The position numbers and the translations under genes are program-made. A stretch of DNA of 64,000 nucleotides from Lachnospiraceae bacterium (GTDB lineage: Bacteria > Bacillota_A > Clostridia > Lachnospirales > Lachnospiraceae), in the NCBI GenBank assembly GCA_017522685.1, contig JAFWYN010000018.1:76500-140499 (forward strand), in the 5' to 3' direction. How positions within the stretch are numbered: position 1 is the first letter of the stretch; each line of letters starts with the position of its first letter. Shown here in pieces: positions 25,044 to 33,916 of this stretch. The notes under the pieces are model-generated. The model made no database searches. It was given only the letters and a program-made list of their open reading frames with translations, and was not told where the DNA came from.

Positions 25044-26093
25044 TTATCCTCTGAATATATTGGTCAAATCATTAAAGAATACAAATACCATCAATGCCAT
25101 AAAGAACATCAGTCCCACAAAATGGACCATACCTTCCTTTTCCGGAGGTATGGGTTTTCCTCTCACCACTTCAATCAGCATAAATACCAGACGTCCGCCG
25201 TCCAAAGCCGGAATGGGAAGTAAATTCAGGATACCCAAGTTCATGGACAACACCATTACGATATTCAACATATTTACAAACACGGTCAAAGCGCCGTATT
25301 CCTTAGCCTGATCATAGGTCTTGCCCACTACATTTACTGCAATTCCCACCGGACCTGCCACCTCATCACGGTGCACCTTTCCGGTCACCAGCATTCCCAG
25401 ACTTTTATAGGTCTGTTGTACACAAAAACGTAATTCATACCAGGCATATTTCAAGCGACCCAAACCCTTTTCCTCAGCAATGGCATTGCAATATACCCCT
25501 AAAATATAGCTGCCGGACTCTGCATCGTAGGCAGGTGTCAGCTTCGTTTCCATGATGGTACCGTTTCTTTCAAACTCCACTGTCACCTCTTGGCCTCCGT
25601 TGATACGGTTAAATAAGGCCATCTCTTCAAATAAATATATCTTCTCTCCGTTTAAAGAAATAATCCTATCATTTTCCTGAAGTCCCGCTTCATATGCCGG
25701 CCCCTCCTCCATGGGGCGAACCACAGGCAAATTAATCACTACCAGGGATACCAGAATGATGGATGCTATGAATCCCAGTATAAAATTAAATATCGGTCCT
25801 GCCACTACTGTAGCAATTCTGGCCCATACGTTGGCATTCATAAAAGAGCCTTCGCTTGTCTCGCCTTCTTGGGTATTCAAACCATCTTCTCCTTCAAACA
25901 TACAAGCACCGCCGATGGGCAAAAGCTTCAGGGAATACTTGGTCTCGCCCTTGGTAAAGGATATCAGATTGGGTCCCATGCCCACTGCAAACTCCACCAC
26001 ATGAATTCCGTTTATTTTGGCAATCAGAAAATGGCCGAATTCGTGGGAAACCACCACCAGACCAAAAATCAAAACAAAAAATATCAGTGCCAC
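25044..26093 (-). CDS. rseP: Site-2 intramembrane zinc metalloprotease (RseP/RasP)
   Basis: It cleaves transmembrane segments of anti-sigma factors and signal-peptide remnants. The N-terminal VVSHEFGHFLIAKING contains the HExxH zinc motif inside a membrane helix. A PDZ domain follows (about residues 125-205, YEAGLQENDRIISLNGEKI). The C-terminal LLPIPALDGGRLVFMLIE provides the LDG ligand. The 349-residue size is typical. The start codon appears to be GTG at 26093 behind GAGAGAAT. It is part of the frr-uppS-cdsA-dxr-rseP order conserved across Firmicutes. Confidence 0.94.
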   Translation of the reverse strand: MALIFFVLIFGLVVVSHEFGHFLIAKINGIHVVEFAVGMGPNLISFTKGETKYSLKLLPIGGACMFEGEDGLNTQEGETSEGSFMNANVWARIATVVAGPIFNFILGFIASIILVSLVVINLPVVRPMEEGPAYEAGLQENDRIISLNGEKIYLFEEMALFNRINGGQEVTVEFERNGTIMETKLTPAYDAESGSYILGVYCNAIAEEKGLGRLKYAWYELRFCVQQTYKSLGMLVTGKVHRDEVAGPVGIAVNVVGKTYDQAKEYGALTVFVNMLNIVMVLSMNLGILNLLPIPALDGGRLVFMLIEVVRGKPIPPEKEGMVHFVGLMFFMALMVFVFFNDLTNIFRG

Positions 26094-26115
26094 AATTATT
26101 CTCTCTTTCTTATCT

Positions 26116-27261
26116 TTATATTAAACTTAAGATATATTCATATACCTCTGCTTCCGTCTCCAGAATCTGCGTCACATCCGGGTTCTCAACCTTCTTAATT
26201 TTGTTCATGGAACGCTCTATCATCTCCGGTATCTGCAAATAGGAAATCTTTTTGTCTAAGAATAAGGCAACCGATTTCTCATTGGCTGCATTGTAAATAG
26301 TGGGTACATTTCCGCCGGTTTCAAGTGCCTCATAGGCAAGCTTCAACCCATAAAAAGTCTCTGTATCAGGCTTCTCGAAAGTCATATTCTGCAGTTCGAA
26401 AAAATCCAGCTTCTTTTCATTCATTACTCTTCTGTCAGGATAGAATAATGCATACTGGATGGGAAGCTTCATATCCGGAAGGCCCAGTTGGGCGATTACC
26501 GCACCATCCACATATTCCACCATGGAATGAATAATACTCTGGGGATGTACTACCACCTGTATCTGCTCCGGCTCTACGCCAAAGAGCCATTTAGCCTCCA
26601 TCACCTCAAGTCCCTTATTGACCAAAGTGGAAGAATCTATGGTAATTTTTCTGCCCATAGCCCAGTTCGGATGTTTTAAGGCATCTTCCACCTGAATATT
26701 CACCAATTCTTCTCTTGTCTTTCCTCGGAAAGGACCTCCGGATGCCGTCAGCAAAATCTTACTGATTCGATTCTTAGGCTCACCGTTTAAAGACTGGAAA
26801 ATAGCACTGTGTTCGCTATCCACCGGCAAAATAGACACATTATGTTTCTTCGCCAAAGGCATAATAATATGTCCTGCACACACAAGGGTCTCTTTATTGG
26901 CAAGGGCGATATCCTTACCTGCCTTAATAGCCTCAATGGTAGGTCTGATACCTATCATCCCCACAATGGCGGTCACCAATACTTCCACTTCGGGAAGCAC
27001 CGCTATCTCCAACAGACCGTCCATACCTGTAAGTACAGTAATCTCCATATCCCGAAGACGTTCCTTTAAATCTGCTGCCGTATTTTCCTCCCACATGGTG
27101 ACTACCTTAGGTCGGAATTCTCTGACCTGTTTTTCCATCAAATCCACATTGGTTCCGGCAGCCATTGCCACCACATCCAGCTCATCCTTGAAATTTCTCA
27201 CAATATCTAACGTCTGGGTACCGATGGAACCGGTAGAACCCAGAATTGCTATCTTTTTCAT
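26116..27261 (-). CDS. dxr: 1-deoxy-D-xylulose 5-phosphate reductoisomerase
   Basis: It catalyses the NADPH-dependent conversion of DXP to MEP, the committed step of the non-mevalonate isoprenoid pathway. The N-terminal Rossmann segment is [18 protein letters not shown]. Substrate and metal residues occur in [27 protein letters not shown] and [13 protein letters not shown]. The length of 381 residues is standard. It sits between cdsA and rseP. Confidence 0.97.
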   Translation of the reverse strand: MKKIAILGSTGSIGTQTLDIVRNFKDELDVVAMAAGTNVDLMEKQVREFRPKVVTMWEENTAADLKERLRDMEITVLTGMDGLLEIAVLPEVEVLVTAIVGMIGIRPTIEAIKAGKDIALANKETLVCAGHIIMPLAKKHNVSILPVDSEHSAIFQSLNGEPKNRISKILLTASGGPFRGKTREELVNIQVEDALKHPNWAMGRKITIDSSTLVNKGLEVMEAKWLFGVEPEQIQVVVHPQSIIHSMVEYVDGAVIAQLGLPDMKLPIQYALFYPDRRVMNEKKLDFFELQNMTFEKPDTETFYGLKLAYEALETGGNVPTIYNAANEKSVALFLDKKISYLQIPEMIERSMNKIKKVENPDVTQILETEAEVYEYILSLI

Positions 27262-27311
27262 CTACACAAACCTCTTGTATCTAAAAATTTAAGCTAAACT
27301 TGCGTCATCCT

Positions 27312-28127
27312 TTAAAATATCATCAATACGCACAAAAAGTATATCATGGGGGCAGTCACAATCATACTGTCAAACCGGTCCATGATTCCTCCGTGACCGG
27401 GAATCAGCTTACCGTAATCCTTAATCTCATGATTTCTCTTAATGGCAGATGCTGCTAAATCTCCCACCATACTCATTATGGCACCTGCGGCACAAATAAA
27501 TACCACTGCCCAGACAATATTATCACCCGGTATGTTATCCCGCAAAATCAAAAGGGCATATAAACCGCCTACAATGGCAGAACCTGCCACGCCACCGATA
27601 CAGCCTTCCAAGGATTTCTTGGGGCTTAATACCGGGAATATACGCTTCTTTCCTATGGTCACTCCCACAAAATAAGCACAGGTATCACATACCCATGAAC
27701 TAAGAAGTATCAGCCATACCATATATACACCATACTCGGTATTACGGGTCAGGTAAACAAAGGACAGCATAACCGGTGCATACAGGAAGGAAAAGATTGC
27801 AGATACTACCTGTTCTGCCCGATATTTGGGAAAGGTTATTACATAACAGAACATTTCCGCCATAAATACACCCACAATACTCATAAGCCTGAAGGTATCA
27901 TCTCCGAAATAAACAGCCAGATAATACAGCACCACGCCAATCATACCGATGATTTCCAACGCACAAAGCCTTTTCTCACTGTTATTTACCTTTAATGCAG
28001 CGGTCAGCTCTTTATAAGCCACCAATGAAGTAAGCAGCAGCACCACTGCCAAAGCAGGTCCTCCCACATACATGAAAACAAGTGCCAATACTGCCAATAT
28101 TGCTCCACTGATACATCTGGTCAGCAT
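27312..28127 (-). CDS. cdsA: Phosphatidate cytidylyltransferase
   Basis: It makes CDP-diacylglycerol from phosphatidate and CTP at the cytoplasmic membrane. The 271-residue protein has many hydrophobic segments and the CDS signature near its end: GDLAASAIKRNHEIKDYG followed by KLIPGHGGIMDRFDS. It is 3 bp from uppS, so the two are probably translated together and link lipid-carrier and phospholipid synthesis. Confidence 0.95.
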   Translation of the reverse strand: MLTRCISGAILAVLALVFMYVGGPALAVVLLLTSLVAYKELTAALKVNNSEKRLCALEIIGMIGVVLYYLAVYFGDDTFRLMSIVGVFMAEMFCYVITFPKYRAEQVVSAIFSFLYAPVMLSFVYLTRNTEYGVYMVWLILLSSWVCDTCAYFVGVTIGKKRIFPVLSPKKSLEGCIGGVAGSAIVGGLYALLILRDNIPGDNIVWAVVFICAAGAIMSMVGDLAASAIKRNHEIKDYGKLIPGHGGIMDRFDSMIVTAPMIYFLCVLMIF

Positions 28128-28129
28128 CT

Positions 28130-28849
28130 TTATTCCTCCTTTATCAGGCCATATCTTCTGTCTCTATGATTATATGCATCAATAGCCTTTTCCAATTCTT
28201 CTTTTGAAAAATCCGGCCATGGTACCGGCGTAAAATAGAACTCCGTATAAGCTAACTGCCACAACAGGAAGTTGGAAATACGCTGCTCATTACAGGTACG
28301 AATCAGCAAATCCGGCTCCGGAAGGTCATGGGTATCCAAACATCGTGCGAAATATTCCTCATTGATATCCCCTGGTTCCAAAGTCCCCTCCTGCACCTGT
28401 CTCGCCATACCTCGCATGGCACGCACTATTTCATCCCTACCGCCATAATTAATGGCTATCTGGAAATGCAGGCCATCATTATCCTTGGTGGCCTCCTCCA
28501 GCTCCTGTATGCGGGTTCGGATATCCTCATCCAAACCGCTCTTATCTCCAATCACACGCACACACATACGGTTCTTAGCGGCGGTTTTCAAACAGGTCTT
28601 CATATAATTACGAAGCAGCTTCATCAAAGCCTCCACCTCATCCTTGGGACGATTCCAATTCTCTGTGGAAAAAGCATACACCGTCAGATACTGTATCCCC
28701 ATCTTATAGGCTTCCTCACAAATCACTTCCACCGTTTTGGCACCCTGCACATGTCCGTAATTACGGGGCATGCCCTTTGCCTTTGCCCAGCGGCCGTTTC
28801 CATCCAGGATAATAGCCACATGCTGCGGTATTTTCAACTCATTACTCAT
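28130..28849 (-). CDS. uppS: Isoprenyl (undecaprenyl) diphosphate synthase
   Basis: This cis-prenyltransferase adds isopentenyl units to farnesyl diphosphate to make the C55 cell-wall carrier. The conserved opening HVAIILDGNGRWAKAKGMPRNYGH holds the catalytic Asp and the FPP-binding Arg/Gly. Later come AFSTENWNRP and the IPP/Mg region LLIRTCNEQRISNFLLWQ. In that region, TCNE replaces the more common TSGE or TGGE. ATG 28849, preceded at 10 bases by AGGAAGGA, gives 239 residues. The frame extends to 28900, but that start overlaps a terminator stem and lacks a ribosome site. Confidence 0.95.
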   Translation of the reverse strand: MSNELKIPQHVAIILDGNGRWAKAKGMPRNYGHVQGAKTVEVICEEAYKMGIQYLTVYAFSTENWNRPKDEVEALMKLLRNYMKTCLKTAAKNRMCVRVIGDKSGLDEDIRTRIQELEEATKDNDGLHFQIAINYGGRDEIVRAMRGMARQVQEGTLEPGDINEEYFARCLDTHDLPEPDLLIRTCNEQRISNFLLWQLAYTEFYFTPVPWPDFSKEELEKAIDAYNHRDRRYGLIKEE

Positions 28850-28905
28850 GATACACAAATCCTTCCTAATCTCCACCACTGTACTCGCACAATTTCTCAT
28901 AGCTT

Positions 28906-28935
28906 AAAAAACGGACATCGCAGGATGTCCGTTTT
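28906..28935 (-). terminator. Intrinsic terminator between frr and uppS
   Basis: AAAACGGACATC / GATGTCCGTTTT, 12 bp, loop GCAG. It lies 6 bp after the frr stop, so uppS-cdsA-dxr-rseP must get some transcription by read-through or from a promoter in the 57 bp that follow. Confidence 0.85.
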
Positions 28936-28940
28936 CCATC

Positions 28941-29492
28941 TTATACGGTCATGATTTCCTTTGACTTCTCATCCATCAAAGTATCGATTTCTTTTACAAA
29001 CTTGTCAGTCAGCTTCTGAAGCTGGTCTTCCATTCCCTTGATTTCATCCTCTGAAACTTCGGTCTTACCAAGCTTCTTTAACATATCGTTACCATCACGT
29101 CTGATGTTACGTACAGCCACCTTAGCTTCTTCTGCTTTTTTCTTTACATCCTTCACAAGGTCTTTTCTGCGTTCTTCGGTAAGTTCAGGGAATACCAGTC
29201 TGATTACGCTACCATCGTTGGAAGGGTTAATACCGATATCAGAAGTCATAATCGCCTTCTCGATTTCACGAATCATTGACTTCTCCCAAGGTGCAATCTG
29301 GATAATTCTTGCTTCGGGAATCGTTACATTACCTACCTGCTGAATAGGGGTAGGAGTGCCGTAATAATCTACACGTAATTTGTCAAGTACATGGGGATTG
29401 GCACGTCCTGCTCTGATACCCATATAATCAGATTCCAGATACTCATAAGCTTTCTTCATTTTGTCTTCATATTGCTGTAATCTTGCGTCCAT
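28941..29492 (-). CDS. frr: Ribosome recycling factor
   Basis: It splits post-termination ribosomes with EF-G. The 183-residue protein has the usual elements: GIRAGRANPHVLDKLRVDYYG, TPIQQVGNVTIPEARII, NDGSVIRLVFPELTEERRKDLVK and a long C-terminal helix. ATG 29492 is 7 bases after GGAGG. The ATG two codons earlier is only 2 bases from it. It directly follows pyrH (24 bp). Confidence 0.97.
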   Translation of the reverse strand: MDARLQQYEDKMKKAYEYLESDYMGIRAGRANPHVLDKLRVDYYGTPTPIQQVGNVTIPEARIIQIAPWEKSMIREIEKAIMTSDIGINPSNDGSVIRLVFPELTEERRKDLVKDVKKKAEEAKVAVRNIRRDGNDMLKKLGKTEVSEDEIKGMEDQLQKLTDKFVKEIDTLMDEKSKEIMTV

Positions 29493-29516
29493 TGTCATTC
29501 CTCCTGAATTCTTTAT

Positions 29517-30212
29517 TTATACGGTAACCTTTGTTCCGTTAAACTTTCCTTTTAATGTATTTACAATACTGTTTTCCTCGTTCAGACCAAATACCCACAT
29601 AGGCATACGGTTATCCCTTGCCAGAATAGATGCGGTCATATCTACTACCTGGAGATTCTGGTCTACCACGTCATCGATAGAGATTTCATCGTATTTCTTA
29701 GCGTCAGGATTCTTCTCAGGGTCACTGTCGTATACACCATCGATAGCCTTTGCCAACAAAATTACCTCTGCATCGATTTCAATAGCTCTCAGCACCACAC
29801 CGGTATCGGTTGAGAAATAGGGATGTCCCGTACCGCCTGCGAAAAATACTACATTGCCCTTGGCAAAATATTTATTGGCACGGTCCTTGGAAAAGAGCTT
29901 GGTAAAGGAGCCGCACTCAAAAGGAGTCAAAATATTGGTATCCATACCTACGGAACGGAAAATCTCCGAAACATAGATGCAATTCATAATGGTGGCCAGC
30001 ATACCAATCTGGTCTGCCTTGGTTCGGTCAATATTCTTGCTGGTACGTCCTCTCCAGAAATTACCACCGCCAATCACAATACCTACTTCCATGCCATCGT
30101 CTACCAATTGCTTTACCTGCAGTGCCACACCTCTGACGGTATCCTCGTCAAATCCGGTCTTTTTCTCACCGGCTAATGCCTCACCACTTAATTTTAACAT
30201 AATTCTTTTCAT
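29517..30212 (-). CDS. pyrH: UMP kinase
   Basis: It phosphorylates UMP to UDP and belongs to the amino-acid-kinase fold. Signatures: KRIMLKLSGEALAGEK, GIVIGGGNFWRGR, DQIGMLATIMNC, GTGHPYFSTDTGVVLRA and DGVYDSDPEKNPDAK. The length of 231 is normal. Its ATG overlaps the stop of the polysaccharide deacetylase gene by 4 bases (ATGA), indicating coupling. In most Firmicutes pyrH follows rpsB-tsf, which are not here, so this part of the cluster is rearranged. Confidence 0.97.
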   Translation of the reverse strand: MKRIMLKLSGEALAGEKKTGFDEDTVRGVALQVKQLVDDGMEVGIVIGGGNFWRGRTSKNIDRTKADQIGMLATIMNCIYVSEIFRSVGMDTNILTPFECGSFTKLFSKDRANKYFAKGNVVFFAGGTGHPYFSTDTGVVLRAIEIDAEVILLAKAIDGVYDSDPEKNPDAKKYDEISIDDVVDQNLQVVDMTASILARDNRMPMWVFGLNEENSIVNTLKGKFNGTKVTV

Positions 30213-31219
30213 TTTGAAATCTCCTTTTTCTCTTCCTTATCTTCCGTCTCTTGAGATGCTGTCGTATCCTCTTCTTTAGAAACCGTTACTTCCTCCTTCG
30301 GCTCCTCCCGAGGCTTTATCACATGGTGTACCGGCTGGGAATTCGCCGTAATCGGCAGAATCACTGTATCCTCCATAGCCAGTATGGTTTCCAGAATTTG
30401 GGGTAATGCTTCTACCGTAGTGGTCTTCAAGGCAGAATCGTGCATCAGAATAATGGAGGTATCATATCGCTGTATATTCTTGGTACAATTCTCTACAATG
30501 ACCTCCACAGGCATCAAAGTACCGCCACCGTCACCGGAAGAAATATTCCAATCATAGTACTCCACACCCTGTTCCTTCAAAAACTCTACTATCAGATTCA
30601 TATCCGTCTTACCCAGACGGTTGGAACTGCCTCCGGGAAAACGGAACACCTTGCTTTCCACACCCGTAGCCTCATAAATATATTGCTTGCTTTTCAAAAA
30701 ATCTGCCCGAAATGCATCCACAGACTCGTAAATATCACTATAATCATGGGAATAGGAATGCATGCCTAAAGTATGGCCCCGCTCATAGATCATTTGCAGG
30801 CGCTTCGCCACATTCTCTCCTTCTTTGCCTACCACAAAGAAGGTAGCCTTCACACCATATTCATCTAAAATATCCAAAACCGCTTCTGTTTGCTTACTGG
30901 GTCCATCATCAAAGGTCAGATACACCTTATGCTTGGCTTCCGGCTCCTGTACGCTTTCCTCTCCCGGGACTTCTGTTATCACAGTTTCCGGTGCCGACTG
31001 CTCGGGTACTTCCGCCGAATTATCCTCTTCAACCACTTCCGCCCGGCCATCTGTTGCGGTAACATCTGAACGGATTGTTCCCCATTGCTTCTTTAGTTGG
31101 TAAATCTCCTTTCCCAACAATGAAATGGCCAGGATACAAAGCAATAAAACAATTCCCATTGCGACGAATACGGTTGTCATAATACTTTTCTTTTGTTCAT
31201 TCTTCTGATTCGTCTCCAT
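30209..31219 (-). CDS. Membrane-anchored polysaccharide deacetylase (PgdA/PdaA-like)
   Basis: It likely removes N-acetyl groups from peptidoglycan sugars outside the cell. An N-terminal signal anchor (MTTVFVAMGIVLLLCILAISLL, residues 14-35) precedes an acidic linker. The NodB domain (about 95-290) has YLTFDDGPSKQ (catalytic Asp-Asp), HSYSHDYSD (metal His pair), FRFPGGSSNR and ILMHDSA. A Glu/Lys-rich tail follows. The 336-residue protein ends in an ATGA overlap with pyrH. This is an unusual partner for pyrH. Confidence 0.9.
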   Translation of the reverse strand: METNQKNEQKKSIMTTVFVAMGIVLLLCILAISLLGKEIYQLKKQWGTIRSDVTATDGRAEVVEEDNSAEVPEQSAPETVITEVPGEESVQEPEAKHKVYLTFDDGPSKQTEAVLDILDEYGVKATFFVVGKEGENVAKRLQMIYERGHTLGMHSYSHDYSDIYESVDAFRADFLKSKQYIYEATGVESKVFRFPGGSSNRLGKTDMNLIVEFLKEQGVEYYDWNISSGDGGGTLMPVEVIVENCTKNIQRYDTSIILMHDSALKTTTVEALPQILETILAMEDTVILPITANSQPVHHVIKPREEPKEEVTVSKEEDTTASQETEDKEEKKEISK

Positions 31220-31254
31220 TATAACATATCACCCTTTCATATTAAAGAGATTTT

Positions 31255-31914
31255 TTAAATCAATCTCTGTCCGTTAATCACCAGCAAAAAGGGCACTCCC
31301 AGTTTGTCTGCTGCTTTTCTGCAAAGAAGCATGCGATTTAAGAAAATCTCAAAATAATCCATCACCGTACACATCTTGGTTTCAATGGTCAGCTCCAGCT
31401 TAATGTGACCGTCCTTTACCACTTCCACTTCACTCTTTTTCACGGAATAATTCACTCTGTCATGAATATCAAACTGGGAATAATCCTGATTTCTCACACG
31501 GGTATAACGTACATCCGTCTTATCCGCCAATATCAAAGCGGCAGCTACCGCATTCACGGGAAATGCCGTAGACTCATCATGATTACCAATCGCGGTCACT
31601 ATGGTTGCAATATCCTCCGGGTCTGCGCCCATATTATCCAAAATACGGAAAGCCATTACTGCGCCGGACTGTGCATGATCGATACGATTGATCACATTGC
31701 CGATATCGTGGAGATAACCGGCCATTTTCGCAAGCTCCGCTTCTCTTTCACTATAGCCCAGGGTCAGCAAAATATCGCTGGCCAACATGGCTACCCTGGT
31801 CACATGGGCAAAGCTATGCTCCGTATAGCCTAATGCAGTCAGGGATTCATCTGCCTTCTGTATATAAGTTCTTACCGCCTCATTATTCTTTATATCCTCG
31901 TATGTAATCTTCAT
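31255..31914 (-). CDS. HD-domain phosphohydrolase
   Basis: The 219-residue protein has an HD domain at residues 30-135: SFAHVTRVAMLASDIL (first His), AGYLHDIGNVINRIDHAQSGA (HD pair) and AIGNHDES, then ADKTDVRYTRVR (final Asp). This corresponds to the metal-dependent phosphohydrolase fold acting on nucleotides or signalling phosphates. The substrate is unknown. The C-terminal 80 residues (KLELTIETKMCTVMDYFEIFLNRM) are seen in a clostridial subset. It lies 35 bp upstream of the deacetylase. Confidence 0.85.
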   Translation of the reverse strand: MKITYEDIKNNEAVRTYIQKADESLTALGYTEHSFAHVTRVAMLASDILLTLGYSEREAELAKMAGYLHDIGNVINRIDHAQSGAVMAFRILDNMGADPEDIATIVTAIGNHDESTAFPVNAVAAALILADKTDVRYTRVRNQDYSQFDIHDRVNYSVKKSEVEVVKDGHIKLELTIETKMCTVMDYFEIFLNRMLLCRKAADKLGVPFLLVINGQRLI

Positions 31915-32008
31915 ACAAATCCTCCATCTTGCTTATGCCACCAAAGTATATCATACTCAATTCCGGCAGAAAACAGTTTTTCAAAATCTTAAGAAAGTTT
32001 TAAGAGTC

Positions 32009-32287
32009 CTATTTTCTTATCATGGTGCTGCTAACCAGCTTCACTGTCACATTTTCAAAGGAATGGGTATGCTTGACAGCCTCCAATCGTTCTTGTTTCT
32101 TCAATACTCTTCTCCTTGAAGTTTTCTGAAGAACCAGAAAATTAATGATAAAAGCTATACCCAGTGCCAACAGTCCGTTACTGAAATATTTCATGGGTAT
32201 ATGTAACTTATCTGACAAAATCACTACCAAAACAGCTCCGGCACACAATAGTAATATTTTTCCTATTTTCTTTCCCATTTCCTTCAC
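32009..32287 (-). CDS. Small two-helix membrane protein, unknown function
   Basis: The 92-residue protein has two hydrophobic segments (KILLLCAGAVLVVILSD, residues 9-25; NGLLALGIAFIINFLVL, 37-53) and a basic cytoplasmic-type tail (KTSRRRVLKKQERL). No recognised family. Its start overlaps the stop of the zinc-ribbon membrane gene upstream by 4 bases (ATGA), so it is almost certainly translated with it and may be its partner. Confidence 0.7.
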   Translation of the reverse strand: MKEMGKKIGKILLLCAGAVLVVILSDKLHIPMKYFSNGLLALGIAFIINFLVLQKTSRRRVLKKQERLEAVKHTHSFENVTVKLVSSTMIRK

Positions 32288-33855
32288 CCCTTTTTCCTGA
32301 ATTGCGGCATTTTCCGCATTGCCAAATAGTTATAATTATTCAAAATCTCATTAAAATTGAGTACCACCAAAACCAGCATCAGGACAGAAGCCCCATAATA
32401 CCAAATCTCTGCTTCCGGCCGAATCAACACCGTCAGCAAAACGCCAAACATCACCACAATATTAAACATGGAGGTATGAAAACTTGCCCGGTAATCCAGC
32501 TTCTCAATCTGTCCCAGTGCATAAATGGTACATGCCAAAGTCCCTGCTATCAGAATCCCCCAAAGCAACCAGTTTAATATGGGCAGAAAAGGAATCAAAT
32601 ACACCAATACGGACAATATCACAGAAATGGAGGCCGCCACTATTTCCAGCACCTTGTACAGACTATCCTTTAAGAACTCAAAAACCGGATTTCCGTCAAA
32701 TGCACTTTCGTATTCCAAATACCTTTGGTTCTTGTACATTTGGGCTTTATCACTGATAAACTGCTCTTTTAAATATATCTCATGCAACTCTGACGCATAT
32801 AATACCAAGCTAACCAGCAAACACACTGCACAAAGGGTTGTTATCTGCATAGGTGTAAAAGTGAACAACATATTCAGTATCAAAAACAGGGGAATGGCCA
32901 AAAGCATGGAATACCCCACATACTTTTTCTTATCCACCGGCATATCTGCAGCCACCTTACCGGTCTGTCCATTTACCGCCGCATAAGCCACCTTGTCACC
33001 ATTCCGATAGGACATAAACCATACAGGATACAGGGTTTTGGCCGCTTTCACCAAGGTGGTCTGAAAGGGTACTTCCCCCTCTGCCAAGCCAACCAGTTTA
33101 AAGCTTTTCAACTCCTCGCTTGTTGTTATTTTATGCATAGTAGCTTCCTGTGCCAGTTCCATTGCCTCCCCCAGATATACCTCCTTGGATACATCCGCAC
33201 ATTCCGCATAAAATCCGCTTAAGAAGGAGGGCGTAAATGGCTTATGAGAGTGAAAATCAAAAGGGGCCAATCCCATGCTGATATCGTCATAAAAGTTCAA
33301 AGACGCATCATAGGCATCCCCCTGAAAGGTATCATCCAACTCTCCCTTCACATGAAAGATATTTCTTAATGTATACTCTTCCTGATGGATATCCTCTTTT
33401 GCCGTCAGATGTACCTTCCCATCCAGCTTAAACTCATAATTCCAATAAGGCATATAGATGCCACGGAAGCCGTCGATAAACTCCTCAGACTTATACTCCT
33501 TCGGCACAAAAATTGCTTTCTTCATAGCTTTCCTGTAAGCTTCCTTGCAATCTTCCTTTGTTTTCTTAAAGGGGATAATATAATCCGGGCATTCCTCTTT
33601 GCTGATACGTTCTGACAATATGGTGGAACTGCCGCAATAGGTACAAAAGGTAGCCGCCTCGTTGTGATTACCTAAGATTTCACCGCCGCACTGTGGACAG
33701 CTAAACACCTTTGTCTCATAATACTCTACGCTTTCCGCATCCACTTCCTTATGGATGGCATAAGGTTCATAGTAAGAATCACAATACTTGCAAAACATCA
33801 GCTGTGACTCAATATGAAATGTAATATTTCCGCCGCAACCGGGACATTCTAACAT
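32284..33855 (-). CDS. TFIIB-type zinc-ribbon membrane protein
   Basis: The protein has 523 residues. Two tandem zinc ribbons are at the N-terminus: CPGCGG...CKYC (4-25) and CPQCGG...CTYC (54-73). A soluble middle region (about 90-280) follows, with CPDYIIPFKKTKEDC and FVPKEYKSEEFIDGFRGIYMPYWNYEF. Four or more hydrophobic segments occupy the C-terminal third. Such 'TFIIB-type zinc ribbon-containing proteins' recur in Lachnospiraceae and Ruminococcaceae without known function, often near TPM-domain or SPFH genes. The zinc ribbons should face the cytoplasm. Confidence 0.75.
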   Translation of the reverse strand: MLECPGCGGNITFHIESQLMFCKYCDSYYEPYAIHKEVDAESVEYYETKVFSCPQCGGEILGNHNEAATFCTYCGSSTILSERISKEECPDYIIPFKKTKEDCKEAYRKAMKKAIFVPKEYKSEEFIDGFRGIYMPYWNYEFKLDGKVHLTAKEDIHQEEYTLRNIFHVKGELDDTFQGDAYDASLNFYDDISMGLAPFDFHSHKPFTPSFLSGFYAECADVSKEVYLGEAMELAQEATMHKITTSEELKSFKLVGLAEGEVPFQTTLVKAAKTLYPVWFMSYRNGDKVAYAAVNGQTGKVAADMPVDKKKYVGYSMLLAIPLFLILNMLFTFTPMQITTLCAVCLLVSLVLYASELHEIYLKEQFISDKAQMYKNQRYLEYESAFDGNPVFEFLKDSLYKVLEIVAASISVILSVLVYLIPFLPILNWLLWGILIAGTLACTIYALGQIEKLDYRASFHTSMFNIVVMFGVLLTVLIRPEAEIWYYGASVLMLVLVVLNFNEILNNYNYLAMRKMPQFRKKG

Positions 33856-33916
33856 ACACTTCCCTCCTCATTCGTAAATCACTTTTCTTAAGGATTGTAC
33901 CATATATCCGATGTTT

